Below are positions 37,252 to 46,780 of a stretch of 64,000 bases of DNA, piece by piece. Position numbers and translations under genes: made by a program. The stretch lies in contig CAIZFE010000042.1 of assembly GCA_903932145.1 (NCBI GenBank), positions 124,001 through 188,000 of the forward strand. The letters are read 5' to 3'. The stretch is from an uncultured Rhodopila sp. (GTDB lineage Bacteria; Pseudomonadota; Alphaproteobacteria; Acetobacterales; Acetobacteraceae). A model generated the notes under the pieces. That model searched no databases, was not told the origin of the DNA, and saw only the letters and a program-made list of their open reading frames with translations. The number at the start of each line of letters is the position of its first letter. The stretch's first letter is position 1.

Positions 37252-40140
37252 TCAATGCCCCGGCGCCCGTATGGCGGCAATCAGTGCGTTGTTAATAGCA
37301 CTGGCGGGCAGTGCCAATGGAAGCAGAATTCCGCGCCCGGTTTGTCGAATTCGTTCGGCCGGCGCGCCGATGTCGAATGCCGCCACGGTCAATCCGGCAC
37401 GCCAGAGGTCACCGAGGCTGAGGCACCAGGTTTCCGGCCAAATCGACGCGATGAAGCCGATATTGGCGTTTTGTGCCGCGATCAGATCAACGGCCTCACC
37501 TGGTTCGAACCGCCCCGTCACAAAAACCCGTCCGGTGGCCATCAGGGCCGCATCGTCGATGGTATGGCCGACAACGACGAACTCCAGATCCAGGTTGCGC
37601 TGTGCCGCGTTGCGGGCGCAGGCAAGCAAGACTTCGTATCCTTTGTGTACGCCGATCGAGCCGACCACACATACCCTTGCCCGGGTTTCCAGCTTGGCGC
37701 CGTGCGGTCCGGAGCGCCCGGCCGTCATTCCGGGATCAGCGAGAGGAATACTGGCGTCGTCCTCGTGCGGAGCCGTTGCTGTCACGAGTCCGTCGAAGTG
37801 CCGTCGCAGCCGCTGGCCAGTGTCGCCGGACGGCACGACAACCCGCCGGGCGGACGCGAGGAAAGTGGCAGAGCGAGTCCGCAGCGCCGCGACCGATATC
37901 TTTTCTTTTAGAAAACCGCCGTGATCGGCGACGCAGGTTTCGCAGCCATGCAGGTCAGGCTCGCCACAGTAGCGGCTATGCGCGCCCACCAGCGAGATTC
38001 GAGGGCAGAACCAAGCGTAATCATGCACATGAACGTCGTATGGCATACCGAGTCGGGTTATCAATTCGTAAATGGCCGCCGGATAATCGGCCAGATGATG
38101 GGCCTCGATCCGATCCGGTTTTGCCGCGCGTAGCAGCCTGAGCAGGACCGGCAGTTCCCCAGGCATGGCGAACACCAGGTTCGGGACGTCGTTCGTCAGC
38201 CCCTCCCGCGCCGCGATGGCCGGCTCTCCCGCGGCGGTTTCGGCCGGTCTCAGGATAATCGGACGGCGGCCGTTACGGGCGTGCTCTTCCGCCGAAAGGC
38301 GCACTCGCTGCTCAACACCGCCGCCCGATGCATGGGTAATCAACAGAGCCGCCTGCCGCCACGTCCTGCTGCGCTCCCGCCAGTCCAGCAGATCGATCCG
38401 GCGGCGTGCATCGGCCAACGGGTCGTCCGCGACGAAACGGGCGATCACTGCGTCATGGCCGGGATGGAGGTCTTCGATGATGCGGCCATTGCGCCGTTGC
38501 AGATGCCGGGCTGTGCCGTTGAACGAGGCGCCACCGTGATGCCCCACAAACAAGCCGGTCAAGGCAACGTTCCGCCAGCCTAGCCGGCGGGCGCGCAGGC
38601 AGAAATCGTTCTCCTCACCATACCCCTGGGCAAAGATATCGGCTCTGAACGGCCCCGTGGCATTCAGGCAGTCGCGGCGGAGATACAGGCAAAAACCGAC
38701 CCCGACCGGAATGTCCGTCACCTCCCCGCCGTTGGCGCGGTGCGCCAGGCGGTCCAGCCGGTTGGTGGCTGTTTGGTCTGGTGGCGGGTTGGTGCCCGAT
38801 GCGCCAGGATAGCTCAGGATGGAGGCTTCGTTCGAAAACGGCGTGACGGTGCCGATGTCGGGATTGGACCAGGCCGCCGCTCGCAGCCGCTCAAGCCAAC
38901 CGGGAGGCACTAGCGTGTCGCTGTTCAGCAGCACGGCGTCGCCATCGGTCACGGCGGCGATGCCGGCGTTGGCCGCGGCGGGGAACCCCAGCGGTGCGGG
39001 ATGGCGGATGAGGCGAATGGCGTGCCGTTGCGCCAGATCGTCCAGTACAGCGATCACGGCCGGATCGGACGTTCCGTCATCCACGACCACTATGGACGTT
39101 TGGTTGGGGACCGAGGCGATGACACTGCTCAGGCAGGCCTGGACGATATCGCCGCCGTTATGGACCGGGATGACAATCGTCGTGGATCGGCTGAGGTCAT
39201 CGACGCCCATCGTCCCATCCTCGACAGGCCCACCTGCAAGCGGCACCGAATTGCCCTCGCCATCCTCCTCCGCGAACGGGTCGAGCGGACTGCCCGGCAA
39301 ATCGAGACCATCCGGACCCCGGATGTGGATCGGTCCCGGCGCCGCTGAGGCAAGCTGATCGCGCGTCATCTGGAATGAACGCGGCATTGCCAGTGGGCCC
39401 GTGTCCGGGACGCCGCCGGAGGTTTCCGTGGCAACGACGGTAATCGGTGCGCCGCCGCCAGGGCCGGTCAAGCTTAGCACCGGCGGCGTCTCCGGATCGG
39501 ACGGATGCCAGGCCCAGCCGCGCAATCCGCCCTGCCAGACCTCCACGCAGCCGGACAGGCGGCGGATCGCCGCGATGTCGATCGGGCTGCCTAGCAGCGG
39601 ACGTTCGCCTCGACGTATGGAAAGCGTGCGGGCGCGTTCCCAACCGGCGGGCAATGCCGATCCTCGCACAGGCTTGCCATCAAGCAACACGCTGACGGTT
39701 CGGCGGCCCGCGCCGTGGATCTCGAGTCCCCCGTCCGAACGCAGCGCACACCAACCTGCTGCACCGCCCATTTGCTCGGCGAGTGACCCAGTATCCAGGG
39801 CAAAGGCATGGCGGGACAACGCCACTGCCAGGGACCGGACGGCTTTATCGGGTTCTTCGTTGCGCAGGTGGGCGACGGCCAGGCCAAGCCATGCCTGCCG
39901 CACATCGTGTTGCGAGAGGACAGTTAGAAACAGCGCGGCGGCCCGGGTGGCATTTGACGCCAGACAGGCACCGGCGAGCATCAGGGTCGTATTGGGGTCG
40001 TTGGGTACCAGCCGGTGCGCCCGATCCAACCAGCGCACCTTGTCTGCCGGGTCGGTGGTGGCCAATGCGTTTGCCATGGCGATGCGGGCGAGTGCGGCAA
40101 CAGCCGAACCATCAACCTGCCCCGTCGGTTCGTTCAACAA
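37252..40140 (-). CDS. Large bifunctional glycosyltransferase (GT2 plus GT4-like)
   Basis: About 962 residues. The frame is open to 40284, but the extra sequence is Arg-rich and overlaps the Sel1 gene by 113 bases. I place the start at a TTG near 40140; an internal ATG at 40077 is possible. Order: helical TPR-like N-terminus (residues about 10-110), a middle beta-domain, and a GT2 domain with TTIVIPVHNGGDIVQACLSS, VVDDGTSDPAVIAVLDDLAQ and LLNSDTLVPPGWLERLRAAA (DxD-like SDT). The last third is a GT-B/GT4-like domain with VHVHDYAWFCPRISL, ARVCVVGSIGVHKGYEVLLA and SIWPETWCLSLGDLWRAG. Such fusions usually build surface glycans. Confidence 0.85.
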   Translation of the reverse strand: MLNEPTGQVDGSAVAALARIAMANALATTDPADKVRWLDRAHRLVPNDPNTTLMLAGACLASNATRAAALFLTVLSQHDVRQAWLGLAVAHLRNEEPDKAVRSLAVALSRHAFALDTGSLAEQMGGAAGWCALRSDGGLEIHGAGRRTVSVLLDGKPVRGSALPAGWERARTLSIRRGERPLLGSPIDIAAIRRLSGCVEVWQGGLRGWAWHPSDPETPPVLSLTGPGGGAPITVVATETSGGVPDTGPLAMPRSFQMTRDQLASAAPGPIHIRGPDGLDLPGSPLDPFAEEDGEGNSVPLAGGPVEDGTMGVDDLSRSTTIVIPVHNGGDIVQACLSSVIASVPNQTSIVVVDDGTSDPAVIAVLDDLAQRHAIRLIRHPAPLGFPAAANAGIAAVTDGDAVLLNSDTLVPPGWLERLRAAAWSNPDIGTVTPFSNEASILSYPGASGTNPPPDQTATNRLDRLAHRANGGEVTDIPVGVGFCLYLRRDCLNATGPFRADIFAQGYGEENDFCLRARRLGWRNVALTGLFVGHHGGASFNGTARHLQRRNGRIIEDLHPGHDAVIARFVADDPLADARRRIDLLDWRERSRTWRQAALLITHASGGGVEQRVRLSAEEHARNGRRPIILRPAETAAGEPAIAAREGLTNDVPNLVFAMPGELPVLLRLLRAAKPDRIEAHHLADYPAAIYELITRLGMPYDVHVHDYAWFCPRISLVGAHSRYCGEPDLHGCETCVADHGGFLKEKISVAALRTRSATFLASARRVVVPSGDTGQRLRRHFDGLVTATAPHEDDASIPLADPGMTAGRSGPHGAKLETRARVCVVGSIGVHKGYEVLLACARNAAQRNLDLEFVVVGHTIDDAALMATGRVFVTGRFEPGEAVDLIAAQNANIGFIASIWPETWCLSLGDLWRAGLTVAAFDIGAPAERIRQTGRGILLPLALPASAINNALIAAIRAPGH

Positions 40141-40171
40141 CCCGCCTCGATCGACAACCGGGACCGAACCA

Positions 40172-41959
40172 TTACGCGCCGGCTGCGCGGGCCGGATTGC
40201 CCATCGCCGTTGCGTTGGTATCCGGAGCTTGTGGCAGCGCCGCGAGATCTGCCTTGGCCTCCTGTAGGCCCTGCGCAACGGCACGCTCCGTCCAGCGCCT
40301 GGCTTCCTCGATGTTCAGCTCTCCGCCCAAATTGCGAGCCAAATAGCGTCCGAGCATCATTTGCGCATAGGGGTGGCCGCGTTCGGCGGCGGCGCGGAAC
40401 CAGTGCTGCGCGGTTGCCCTGTCCCACGGCACATCGTGGCCGCCGCCGAACATGGCGCCGACCGCGAACATCGCCCCGACATGGCCGTTGGCCGCGGCTT
40501 TTTCGAACAGCACGAGGGCGGCCGAATGATCTTTCGCACCGCCCCGCCCTGACAGCATCATGTCCGCCAGCATGACCTGCGCCTCGATCATCCCGACGTT
40601 CGCCGCCTTGGCGATCCAAAGCCGGCCTTCTTCCACGTTGGCTTCGACGCCACGGCCTTCGACCAACATTCGCCCATACCAATATTGCGCGTTGATCACC
40701 CCGTCGGCGGCTCGGCGCAGCCATTCGGCGGCCCGGCGGTCGTCACGCTCGATACCCACGCCTTCGGCCAGGCAGACGCCAAAGTTGAAGGCGGCGATCA
40801 GATCGCCGGACGCCGCCGCCTGCTCGAACCATTCGCGGGTGCGGATCGAGTCCTGCTCGTCGCCATGGCCGCGCAGCAGCAGATTACCGAGATCGACATG
40901 CGCCGTGGTGTCGCCGGCCTGAGCCGCAATGGCGAATAGCCTGGCTGCCTCATCCTGGTCGCGCGGCACACCGGCGCCGGTCAGATGCAGCATCCCCAGG
41001 GCGCGGGCGGCGCCTTTGTGGTTGGCATCGGCGGCCCGGCGAAACCACATCGCCGCTTCGGCATAATTCGGCGGCAGTTTGCCGCCCTTCGCGTAGATAT
41101 CCCCCACCAGCGCGGCGGCTTCGGCGTCGCCGGCCAGCGCGGCCCGGCGCAGCCAGGACTCGCCTTCAGTCAGGTTGGCTTCGACGCCGCTGCCCGTCAT
41201 CAATGCGTAGCCCCATCGGGCCTGAGCGTTGCGGTGGCCCTTTTCGGCTGCCTGCTTGTAGCACAGCGCGGCGGCGGCGCGGTCCTGCGTCACGCCGACG
41301 CCGCGTTCCAGCACCATCCCATAGAGATACAGCGCGGTTGCCAGCCCCTTCTCGGCCGCCTGGCTGAGATGGCGCAGAAGTTCGGCTTGTGTCTCCGGGT
41401 TGGTTGTGTCGCGCGCCAGCACCAGCGCGTATCCGAGCTGACCCTGTGGGCACAGGCCGGCGGCCGATTTCTGATACCAGCGGTCGCCTTCCTCGATGTT
41501 GCGCAGTTTTTCCGGACCCGAGGTCAGGATGAAGCCCAGCACCGCCTGACCATCGGCCGATCCCGCCTCGGCCGCGCGGCGGGCCCATTTGGCGGCAGCC
41601 GCGTAATCCGGCTCTTCGGTTGTTTTCTGGCCGAACAGGCCCCCACCCGATCCGGCTACTTCGCTGCCAGCCCCCATACCATGCAGGCATAAGGTGGCCA
41701 GAAGCGCCTGGGCTTCGACAAATCCGTTTGTCGCGGCGCGCTCTACCCAACGTACCCCGTCGGTTCGGCTGGGGGGAACACCGACGCCTTCAAGATAACA
41801 GCGGCCGACGCGGAATTCCGCTTCTGGCAAACCGGCGCGGGCGGCGCGGGACAGCAGGGCGAACGCGCCTTTGACGTCACCTTGTTCCGATTGGCGGACA
41901 CCCCGCCGCAACGCGGCGGCGGGGGACAGGCCGGAGAGGAGCGTGTCGAAAAGAGCCAT
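40172..41959 (-). CDS. Sel1-like repeat (SLR) protein
   Basis: A 595-residue protein from the ATG at 41959 (MALFDTLLSGLSPAAALRRG). The frame extends upstream to 42142, but that part is Arg-rich and looks non-coding. It consists of more than a dozen tandem Sel1 units of about 36 residues, e.g. AQYWYGRMLVEGRGVEANVE, AIAAQAGDTTAHVDLGNLLL and AMFAVGAMFGGGHDVPWDRA. These solenoids serve as protein-protein scaffolds. No signal peptide. It lies between the T1SS genes and the glycosyltransferases, and may organise the export or glycosylation machinery. The 136-base gap to the HlyD stop shows nothing. Confidence 0.9.
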   Translation of the reverse strand: MALFDTLLSGLSPAAALRRGVRQSEQGDVKGAFALLSRAARAGLPEAEFRVGRCYLEGVGVPPSRTDGVRWVERAATNGFVEAQALLATLCLHGMGAGSEVAGSGGGLFGQKTTEEPDYAAAAKWARRAAEAGSADGQAVLGFILTSGPEKLRNIEEGDRWYQKSAAGLCPQGQLGYALVLARDTTNPETQAELLRHLSQAAEKGLATALYLYGMVLERGVGVTQDRAAAALCYKQAAEKGHRNAQARWGYALMTGSGVEANLTEGESWLRRAALAGDAEAAALVGDIYAKGGKLPPNYAEAAMWFRRAADANHKGAARALGMLHLTGAGVPRDQDEAARLFAIAAQAGDTTAHVDLGNLLLRGHGDEQDSIRTREWFEQAAASGDLIAAFNFGVCLAEGVGIERDDRRAAEWLRRAADGVINAQYWYGRMLVEGRGVEANVEEGRLWIAKAANVGMIEAQVMLADMMLSGRGGAKDHSAALVLFEKAAANGHVGAMFAVGAMFGGGHDVPWDRATAQHWFRAAAERGHPYAQMMLGRYLARNLGGELNIEEARRWTERAVAQGLQEAKADLAALPQAPDTNATAMGNPARAAGA

Positions 41960-42095
41960 TCTGCGATGCGTCCGTTCGAACCTGTGCCTGATTAACGTCC
42001 CGGCCGGCGCGGCGGCGCCACGCGCGCGGCGCGAACGCCGCTTGCATGGGCAGCCGTAACCGGGAGAGACGCCGGAAAGCCGCTGGTGCGTGCCA

Positions 42096-43505
42096 TCATG
42101 GCTCCCGCATACCCTCGGTGGCCAGCAGGACGGCTTTGCCAAGCATATAGCGCAGCACGGTTTGCTGACCGACCCGAATGTCCGCCTGAACCGGCATGCC
42201 GGGAATCAGATGGAAATCGTTCGGGGTGTTATGCAGGGCGATCTGGTCGAGCGTGATGCGCGACCGGAACCAGACGCCGCCGGCATTGTTGGCGACCGCC
42301 ACGGCGCCGGTCGGATTCCGCTGTTCGTCCTGGGCGGTGAAGCTGTCCGGGCTGACAATGCGCACGATGCCGTGCGCCATACCGTATTGCGTATACGGGA
42401 AGGTATCGAACTTGATATCGACCGCATCGCCGACCTGGATATACCCATCGTCGGTGCCCGCGATGTTGGCCTCGATTTCCAGCGGCGCATCGGTCGGCAC
42501 GAGCGTAATGAATTGCTGCCCGGCGGCCAGCACCGATCCGACCGAGACTTTACTGACGGTCAGCACGGTGCCGTCGCGTTCAGCGCGCAGCTCCACGAGC
42601 TGACGCTTCAACTGAGCCTTGTTCAGAGATTCGCGGGCATCCGAAAGCTTGGTGAGCGCCTCGGTCAGCTTGTCGGCGGTTTCGGTGTGCCAGTTCTGGA
42701 TGTAGCCATTGCGTTCGGCGATCAGTGCCGCCAGATCGCGTTGGCCGCCCAGGGCCTGCTGTTCGGCCCCGGCCAGGCTGCCCTGCATTTGGGCCCTGGT
42801 GTCCATGGCTGACAGGGTGTTGATCTTTGACCCGACGTTCAGATGTTCCAGTTCCTTGCGCATCGATTCAAGCGACGTCGCGTAGGCGAGGCGGTCCTTA
42901 AAGCTGGCGACATCGGCTTGGGCGCGGCTGATGGTGGCGGTCAGGCTGTCGGCCTTCTGCTTGTAGTTTTCCAGCTTGAAACTGAACTCGGCCTGGCGCT
43001 GGCCATAGATCGCGGCCTGCAGGGCCATGTTCGGGTCCAGTCCGCTGTAGGTGAACGGACGGTTATCCAGTTCCGCCTGCATGCGGGACACCTGCGCCTG
43101 CAGAGTGGACACCTGGGCGACCAGCGTACCCATGTCGGCCGTGGCGAATGTGGGATCGAGATGCGCCAGAATCTGGCCCGCATGCACGATGTCGCCCGGA
43201 TGCACGTCGATTGAGCGGACGATGGAGATCTCCAACGGCTGCACGACGACGGTGGGCGCCCGCGCCACCACCACACCGGCCGCCGTGACCACCCGGTCCA
43301 CTTTGATCACGCCGGCCAGAATGCCCATCGTCAGGATCATGCTGCTCAACGTCCAGGTGAAGCCGCGGGCAATCGGCGGCATCGGCAGGGTGATGATCGC
43401 GGTCGAGGGCGACTGATACTCAAGGATGGCCGGCAGGGTCGGATCGAGCCGATCCTCCGGCGAGGAACTAATGGCCTTGGAGGAGGGTCGGGGCAGGAGC
43501 TGCAT
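42096..43505 (-). CDS. Type I secretion periplasmic adaptor (HlyD family)
   Basis: A 469-residue membrane fusion protein. The start ATG at 43505 overlaps the exporter stop by 38 bases. One N-terminal helix (TLSSMILTMGILAGVIKVDR) follows about 45 cytoplasmic residues. The lipoyl motif is in IVRSIDVHPGDIVHAGQILA and RAERDGTVLTVSKVSVGSVL, a long coiled coil spans residues about 135-310, and the C-terminal part carries IPGMPVQADIRVGQQTVLRY, the HlyD signature. With the ABC exporter it makes two of the three parts of a type I system. The outer-membrane TolC-like part is not here. Confidence 0.93.
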   Translation of the reverse strand: MQLLPRPSSKAISSSPEDRLDPTLPAILEYQSPSTAIITLPMPPIARGFTWTLSSMILTMGILAGVIKVDRVVTAAGVVVARAPTVVVQPLEISIVRSIDVHPGDIVHAGQILAHLDPTFATADMGTLVAQVSTLQAQVSRMQAELDNRPFTYSGLDPNMALQAAIYGQRQAEFSFKLENYKQKADSLTATISRAQADVASFKDRLAYATSLESMRKELEHLNVGSKINTLSAMDTRAQMQGSLAGAEQQALGGQRDLAALIAERNGYIQNWHTETADKLTEALTKLSDARESLNKAQLKRQLVELRAERDGTVLTVSKVSVGSVLAAGQQFITLVPTDAPLEIEANIAGTDDGYIQVGDAVDIKFDTFPYTQYGMAHGIVRIVSPDSFTAQDEQRNPTGAVAVANNAGGVWFRSRITLDQIALHNTPNDFHLIPGMPVQADIRVGQQTVLRYMLGKAVLLATEGMREP

Positions 43506-45783
43506 GACCTGAGCCTTCGTTTTGCATGTGACGATTCTGCTGATTCCAAAGCGTGCGGTAGATCGCACACCGTTCCAGCAGCACGGAATGGGGACCGATA
43601 TCCATGAGCTTGCCGCGCTCCAACACCAGGATCTGGTCGCAATTGACCAGGGATGACAGGCGATGCGACACGATCAACATCGTTCTGCCGCGGGCGATGC
43701 GTAGTAAATTGGCGTTGACCAGGGCTTCCGATTCCGGATCGAGCGCGCTGGTGGCCTCATCCAGAATCAGAATGCGCGGATCGGTGATCAGGGCGCGGGC
43801 AATGGCAAGGCGCTGGCGCTGGCCGCCCGACAGGTTCGGCGACCCTTCCTCGATGTAGGTTTCGTAGCCATTCGGCATCCGCTCGATAAATTCCTCGGCC
43901 CCGGCCAAACGCGCCGCTCGGATTGCATCCTCCAGGGTCAGGCCGGGCCGGCCGGCCAGGATGTTGTCGCGGATCGATCCGCGGAACAGGAAGTTTTCCT
44001 GCAACACAACGCCGAAATTGGACCGCAGATGCCGCAGATTGATCTCGCGCAGATCGGCGCCGTCGATCTTCAGGAACCCGGAATACTCGCGGTTGATTCC
44101 CTGCAGCAGCCGGGTGACCGTCGATTTGCCCGACCCGGAGCGGCCCACCAGACCCAGCATGGTGCCGGCCGGGATGGAGAAGCTCATGCGGTCGAGGGCA
44201 GGCAGCTTGGTGCCGGCGTAAGTGAAGGTGACGTCTTCGAACGTGACCGCACCGGCGAATTTCGGACGCAGACCGTTGGTCGCCGAATCCTCCAGCGGGC
44301 GGTTCAGAACCTCGGCCGCCTGACCCATGGCGCCGCCGACCTCCTCCCATTCCTCGATCAGGCGGGCCAGCCCGACCAACGGGGCACTGACGCGCTGCGA
44401 CAACATCATGAACGCAAACATGCTGCCGACCTGGAACCCGGTGTCGTCCGACAGGGCCAGGTAAGCGCCGATCAGGATGACGCCCATCCACATGAAGCGT
44501 TCGATCGGCGTGACCAGGGTTTGCGGCCAGTTCGACAACCGGCCCATCGCGTAGCGCCATTTGCCGACCTCCGCGGTCCGCTCGTCCCACAGAGCTTTCC
44601 GTTGTGGTTCCAGCGCGAGCGACTTGACGGTCTTGATGCCGAAAATGGTTTCGCCGAGGGCCGCCTGCTTCATGGTTTCCGCGGCGATGACCTTGCCGAA
44701 GATCGCCCGCATGGGACGCAGATAGGCCAGAATGATCAGCATGATCGACGTCGCGCAAACCAGCACGATCCAGGCCAGGGTGGCATTCAGCCAGAACAGG
44801 AACGGCAGCAACACCAGCAGCGTGATCAGATCCAGCAACGTGGTCATCAGCTTGCCGGTGATAAAATTCCGCACCTGGTTGATCTGGCTGACACGATACA
44901 TCGTCTCACCGGCCGGATGCCGTTCGAAGTAGTCCAGCGGCAGTCGGATCAGGCGGTTGAACACATGCAGGCTGAGTTTCGCGTCCGTTCGTATGCCGAC
45001 AACAAGAATGATCAGTCGCCGGGCAAAGCCCAGCAAGGTCTCGTAGAATACCATCGTGCCCAAAATGAGCGACATCAGGAACAGCGTCGAATAGCTCTTA
45101 TGAGTCATCACCCGATCCGCCACCTGCATCACCATCAACGGTGGCACGATGGTGAGGAAGCTGATCGCGACCGAGGCGATCAGCAGGTCGCGCAGGTGTT
45201 TGCCCTCTTTCAACACGATGCCGGCGAGCCAGCCTAAGGTGAACGGCGGATCAGCCTCGGCCTGCGACCGTTCGGCGCGCAGCAGAATGGCGTCGCCGTC
45301 CCACACCTCGTTCAGGCGCATCTCATCCACTGGCACCGGCGGGTCGGCTTCCGGCGCGCGCGGGTCGCGGATGAAGACGATCTTGGTTTCGGGATTGGCG
45401 CCGGTCAGCAGTCCGGCCGATCCATCCTTGAACAGCAGCGTGACAGGTCCGGCGCCGGACACCGAGAACAAATGACGCCAGCGCAGCCGCAGCGCACGCG
45501 ACCACATGCCGGTGCCCTGCGCCCAGGCGGACAGCGCGGCGGCGGTGGGAATCGTCTCACCCGGGGCAAGGCGGAATTCGCCCGGATCGAGTTCCAGGCC
45601 GTAATATCGCGCCGCCATCATCAGGGCGAGCAGGCGGGGATGGATTTGACCGCGGTTGTATCCACCTCCCGAGGCCGGCGCGTCGGCACCGGACGAGCCG
45701 CCGCCTCCGGCTGCCTGCGCAATTGTCACGGGCGTACGACTGTTCCCGAACGGTCCGGGTGCGTGTCCGTCAGAAATATCCAC
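43468..45783 (-). CDS. Type I secretion ABC exporter with degenerate C39-like domain
   Basis: About 771 residues. The GTG at 45783 has AGAGGG seven bases upstream and is preferred over the TTG at 45789. It has a Gly/Ser/Ala-rich leader and a C39-like domain (residues about 45-170) in which the usual catalytic Cys position is occupied by HPRLLALMMAARYYG with no Cys, so it would bind but not cut substrate, as in HlyB-type CLDs. A membrane domain spans residues 200-470. The ATPase has GRSGSGKSTVTRLL, the signature NLSGGQRQRLAIAR, Walker B ILILDEATSALD and H-loop VSHRLS. HlyB-type exporters move RTX-like or other proteins with C-terminal signals; no substrate gene is recognised nearby. Confidence 0.93.
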   Translation of the reverse strand: MDISDGHAPGPFGNSRTPVTIAQAAGGGGSSGADAPASGGGYNRGQIHPRLLALMMAARYYGLELDPGEFRLAPGETIPTAAALSAWAQGTGMWSRALRLRWRHLFSVSGAGPVTLLFKDGSAGLLTGANPETKIVFIRDPRAPEADPPVPVDEMRLNEVWDGDAILLRAERSQAEADPPFTLGWLAGIVLKEGKHLRDLLIASVAISFLTIVPPLMVMQVADRVMTHKSYSTLFLMSLILGTMVFYETLLGFARRLIILVVGIRTDAKLSLHVFNRLIRLPLDYFERHPAGETMYRVSQINQVRNFITGKLMTTLLDLITLLVLLPFLFWLNATLAWIVLVCATSIMLIILAYLRPMRAIFGKVIAAETMKQAALGETIFGIKTVKSLALEPQRKALWDERTAEVGKWRYAMGRLSNWPQTLVTPIERFMWMGVILIGAYLALSDDTGFQVGSMFAFMMLSQRVSAPLVGLARLIEEWEEVGGAMGQAAEVLNRPLEDSATNGLRPKFAGAVTFEDVTFTYAGTKLPALDRMSFSIPAGTMLGLVGRSGSGKSTVTRLLQGINREYSGFLKIDGADLREINLRHLRSNFGVVLQENFLFRGSIRDNILAGRPGLTLEDAIRAARLAGAEEFIERMPNGYETYIEEGSPNLSGGQRQRLAIARALITDPRILILDEATSALDPESEALVNANLLRIARGRTMLIVSHRLSSLVNCDQILVLERGKLMDIGPHSVLLERCAIYRTLWNQQNRHMQNEGSGHAAPAPTLLQGH

Positions 45784-45789
45784 GAGCAA

Positions 45790-46248
45790 ACCCTCTTAGT
45801 GGCGTATCGGACAACAAGACGAACCGGGCCTTTCCGGTCGCCGCGCCGCCCCGCCAATTGATAACACAGACGCGTCAACCCGGCACTGGTTCGATTTCTA
45901 TAGCGAACCAGGGGAGTGTATCGACCGCATCCTCCAGGCTGGCGCGATATTGACAGCCACTGGATCACAAATCGAGTATGGCCGCCCTGGACTTCAAAAC
46001 CAACCGAAATCTTAATTTCGAGATCGGACCAGCCACGGTTGCGCACTTGATGCCAGTCAGGATTGAATATCCATCTTGGTCACACAGCTTGTGGCACGCC
46101 CGCGCCGGCACGCCAAACGTCAAAAGGTTACAGCCGGCCGATTGCGGCATCGCGTGTCGCCGCGACGCCCGGTGGCGTAAGGTACCGGTCGTCAGGGCGG
46201 CGGTTTGCCTCTATCATCACTCGGCGACGCAACAGGAAAGCAACCGGG
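45790..46248. other. 459-base gap without a recognisable gene
   Basis: This is the divergent space between the exporter operon and the GNAT gene. Both strands were read. A minor plus-strand frame from 45978 has no family likeness and a poor codon pattern. Promoters for both flanking genes must lie here, but no strong -35/-10 pair stands out. Confidence 0.5.
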
Positions 46249-46767
46249 ATGGACATCCGCAACGCCACCGACGCCGATGTGCCTGACATCCAGGCGATCT
46301 ATGCCCACCATGTGCTGCACGGTACCGGCACGTTCGAGGAGGAACCTCCGTCCGTCGAGGAAATGGCCGCCCGGTTCCACAAGGTGGTGGATCATGGCTG
46401 CGTCTGGCTCGTCGCGGCGGATGCGACCGGGGTGCTCGGCTACGGGTATTATGCCCAGTTTCGGGACAGGTCCGCGTACCGTTTCACCGTCGAGGACAGC
46501 ATCTATGTACGCGAGGACGTGCGCGGCCAGGGCGTCGGCAAGGCGCTGGTGTCACGCCTGATCGAATTGGGCACCGCGGCAGGGCTGCGGCAGATGATCG
46601 CGGTGATCGGTGACTCGGACAATGTCGGGTCGATCGGCGTGCATGCCAGCCTGGGGTTCCACATGATCGGCACGATGAAATCCACGGGCATCAAGTTCGG
46701 CCGCTGGCTGGACGTGGTGACGATGCAGCGCTCGCTGGGCCGGGGCGACGCGAATATTCCGGCCTGA
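46249..46767 (+). CDS. GNAT family N-acetyltransferase (phosphinothricin acetyltransferase-like)
   Basis: 172 residues from an ATG. RNATDADVPDIQAIYAHHVL, the acetyl-CoA loop VREDVRGQGVGKALVSRLIE (R-x-x-G-x-G/A) and the later IAVIGDSDNVGSIGVHASLG and FHMIGTMKSTGIKFGRWLDV match the PAT/Bar and MddA branch, which acetylates phosphinothricin, methionine sulfone or similar amino acids. The downstream MFS gene starts 14 bases after its stop and is probably co-transcribed. Confidence 0.88.
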   Translation: MDIRNATDADVPDIQAIYAHHVLHGTGTFEEEPPSVEEMAARFHKVVDHGCVWLVAADATGVLGYGYYAQFRDRSAYRFTVEDSIYVREDVRGQGVGKALVSRLIELGTAAGLRQMIAVIGDSDNVGSIGVHASLGFHMIGTMKSTGIKFGRWLDVVTMQRSLGRGDANIPA

Positions 46768-46780
46768 ACCGGCGCGTCCG

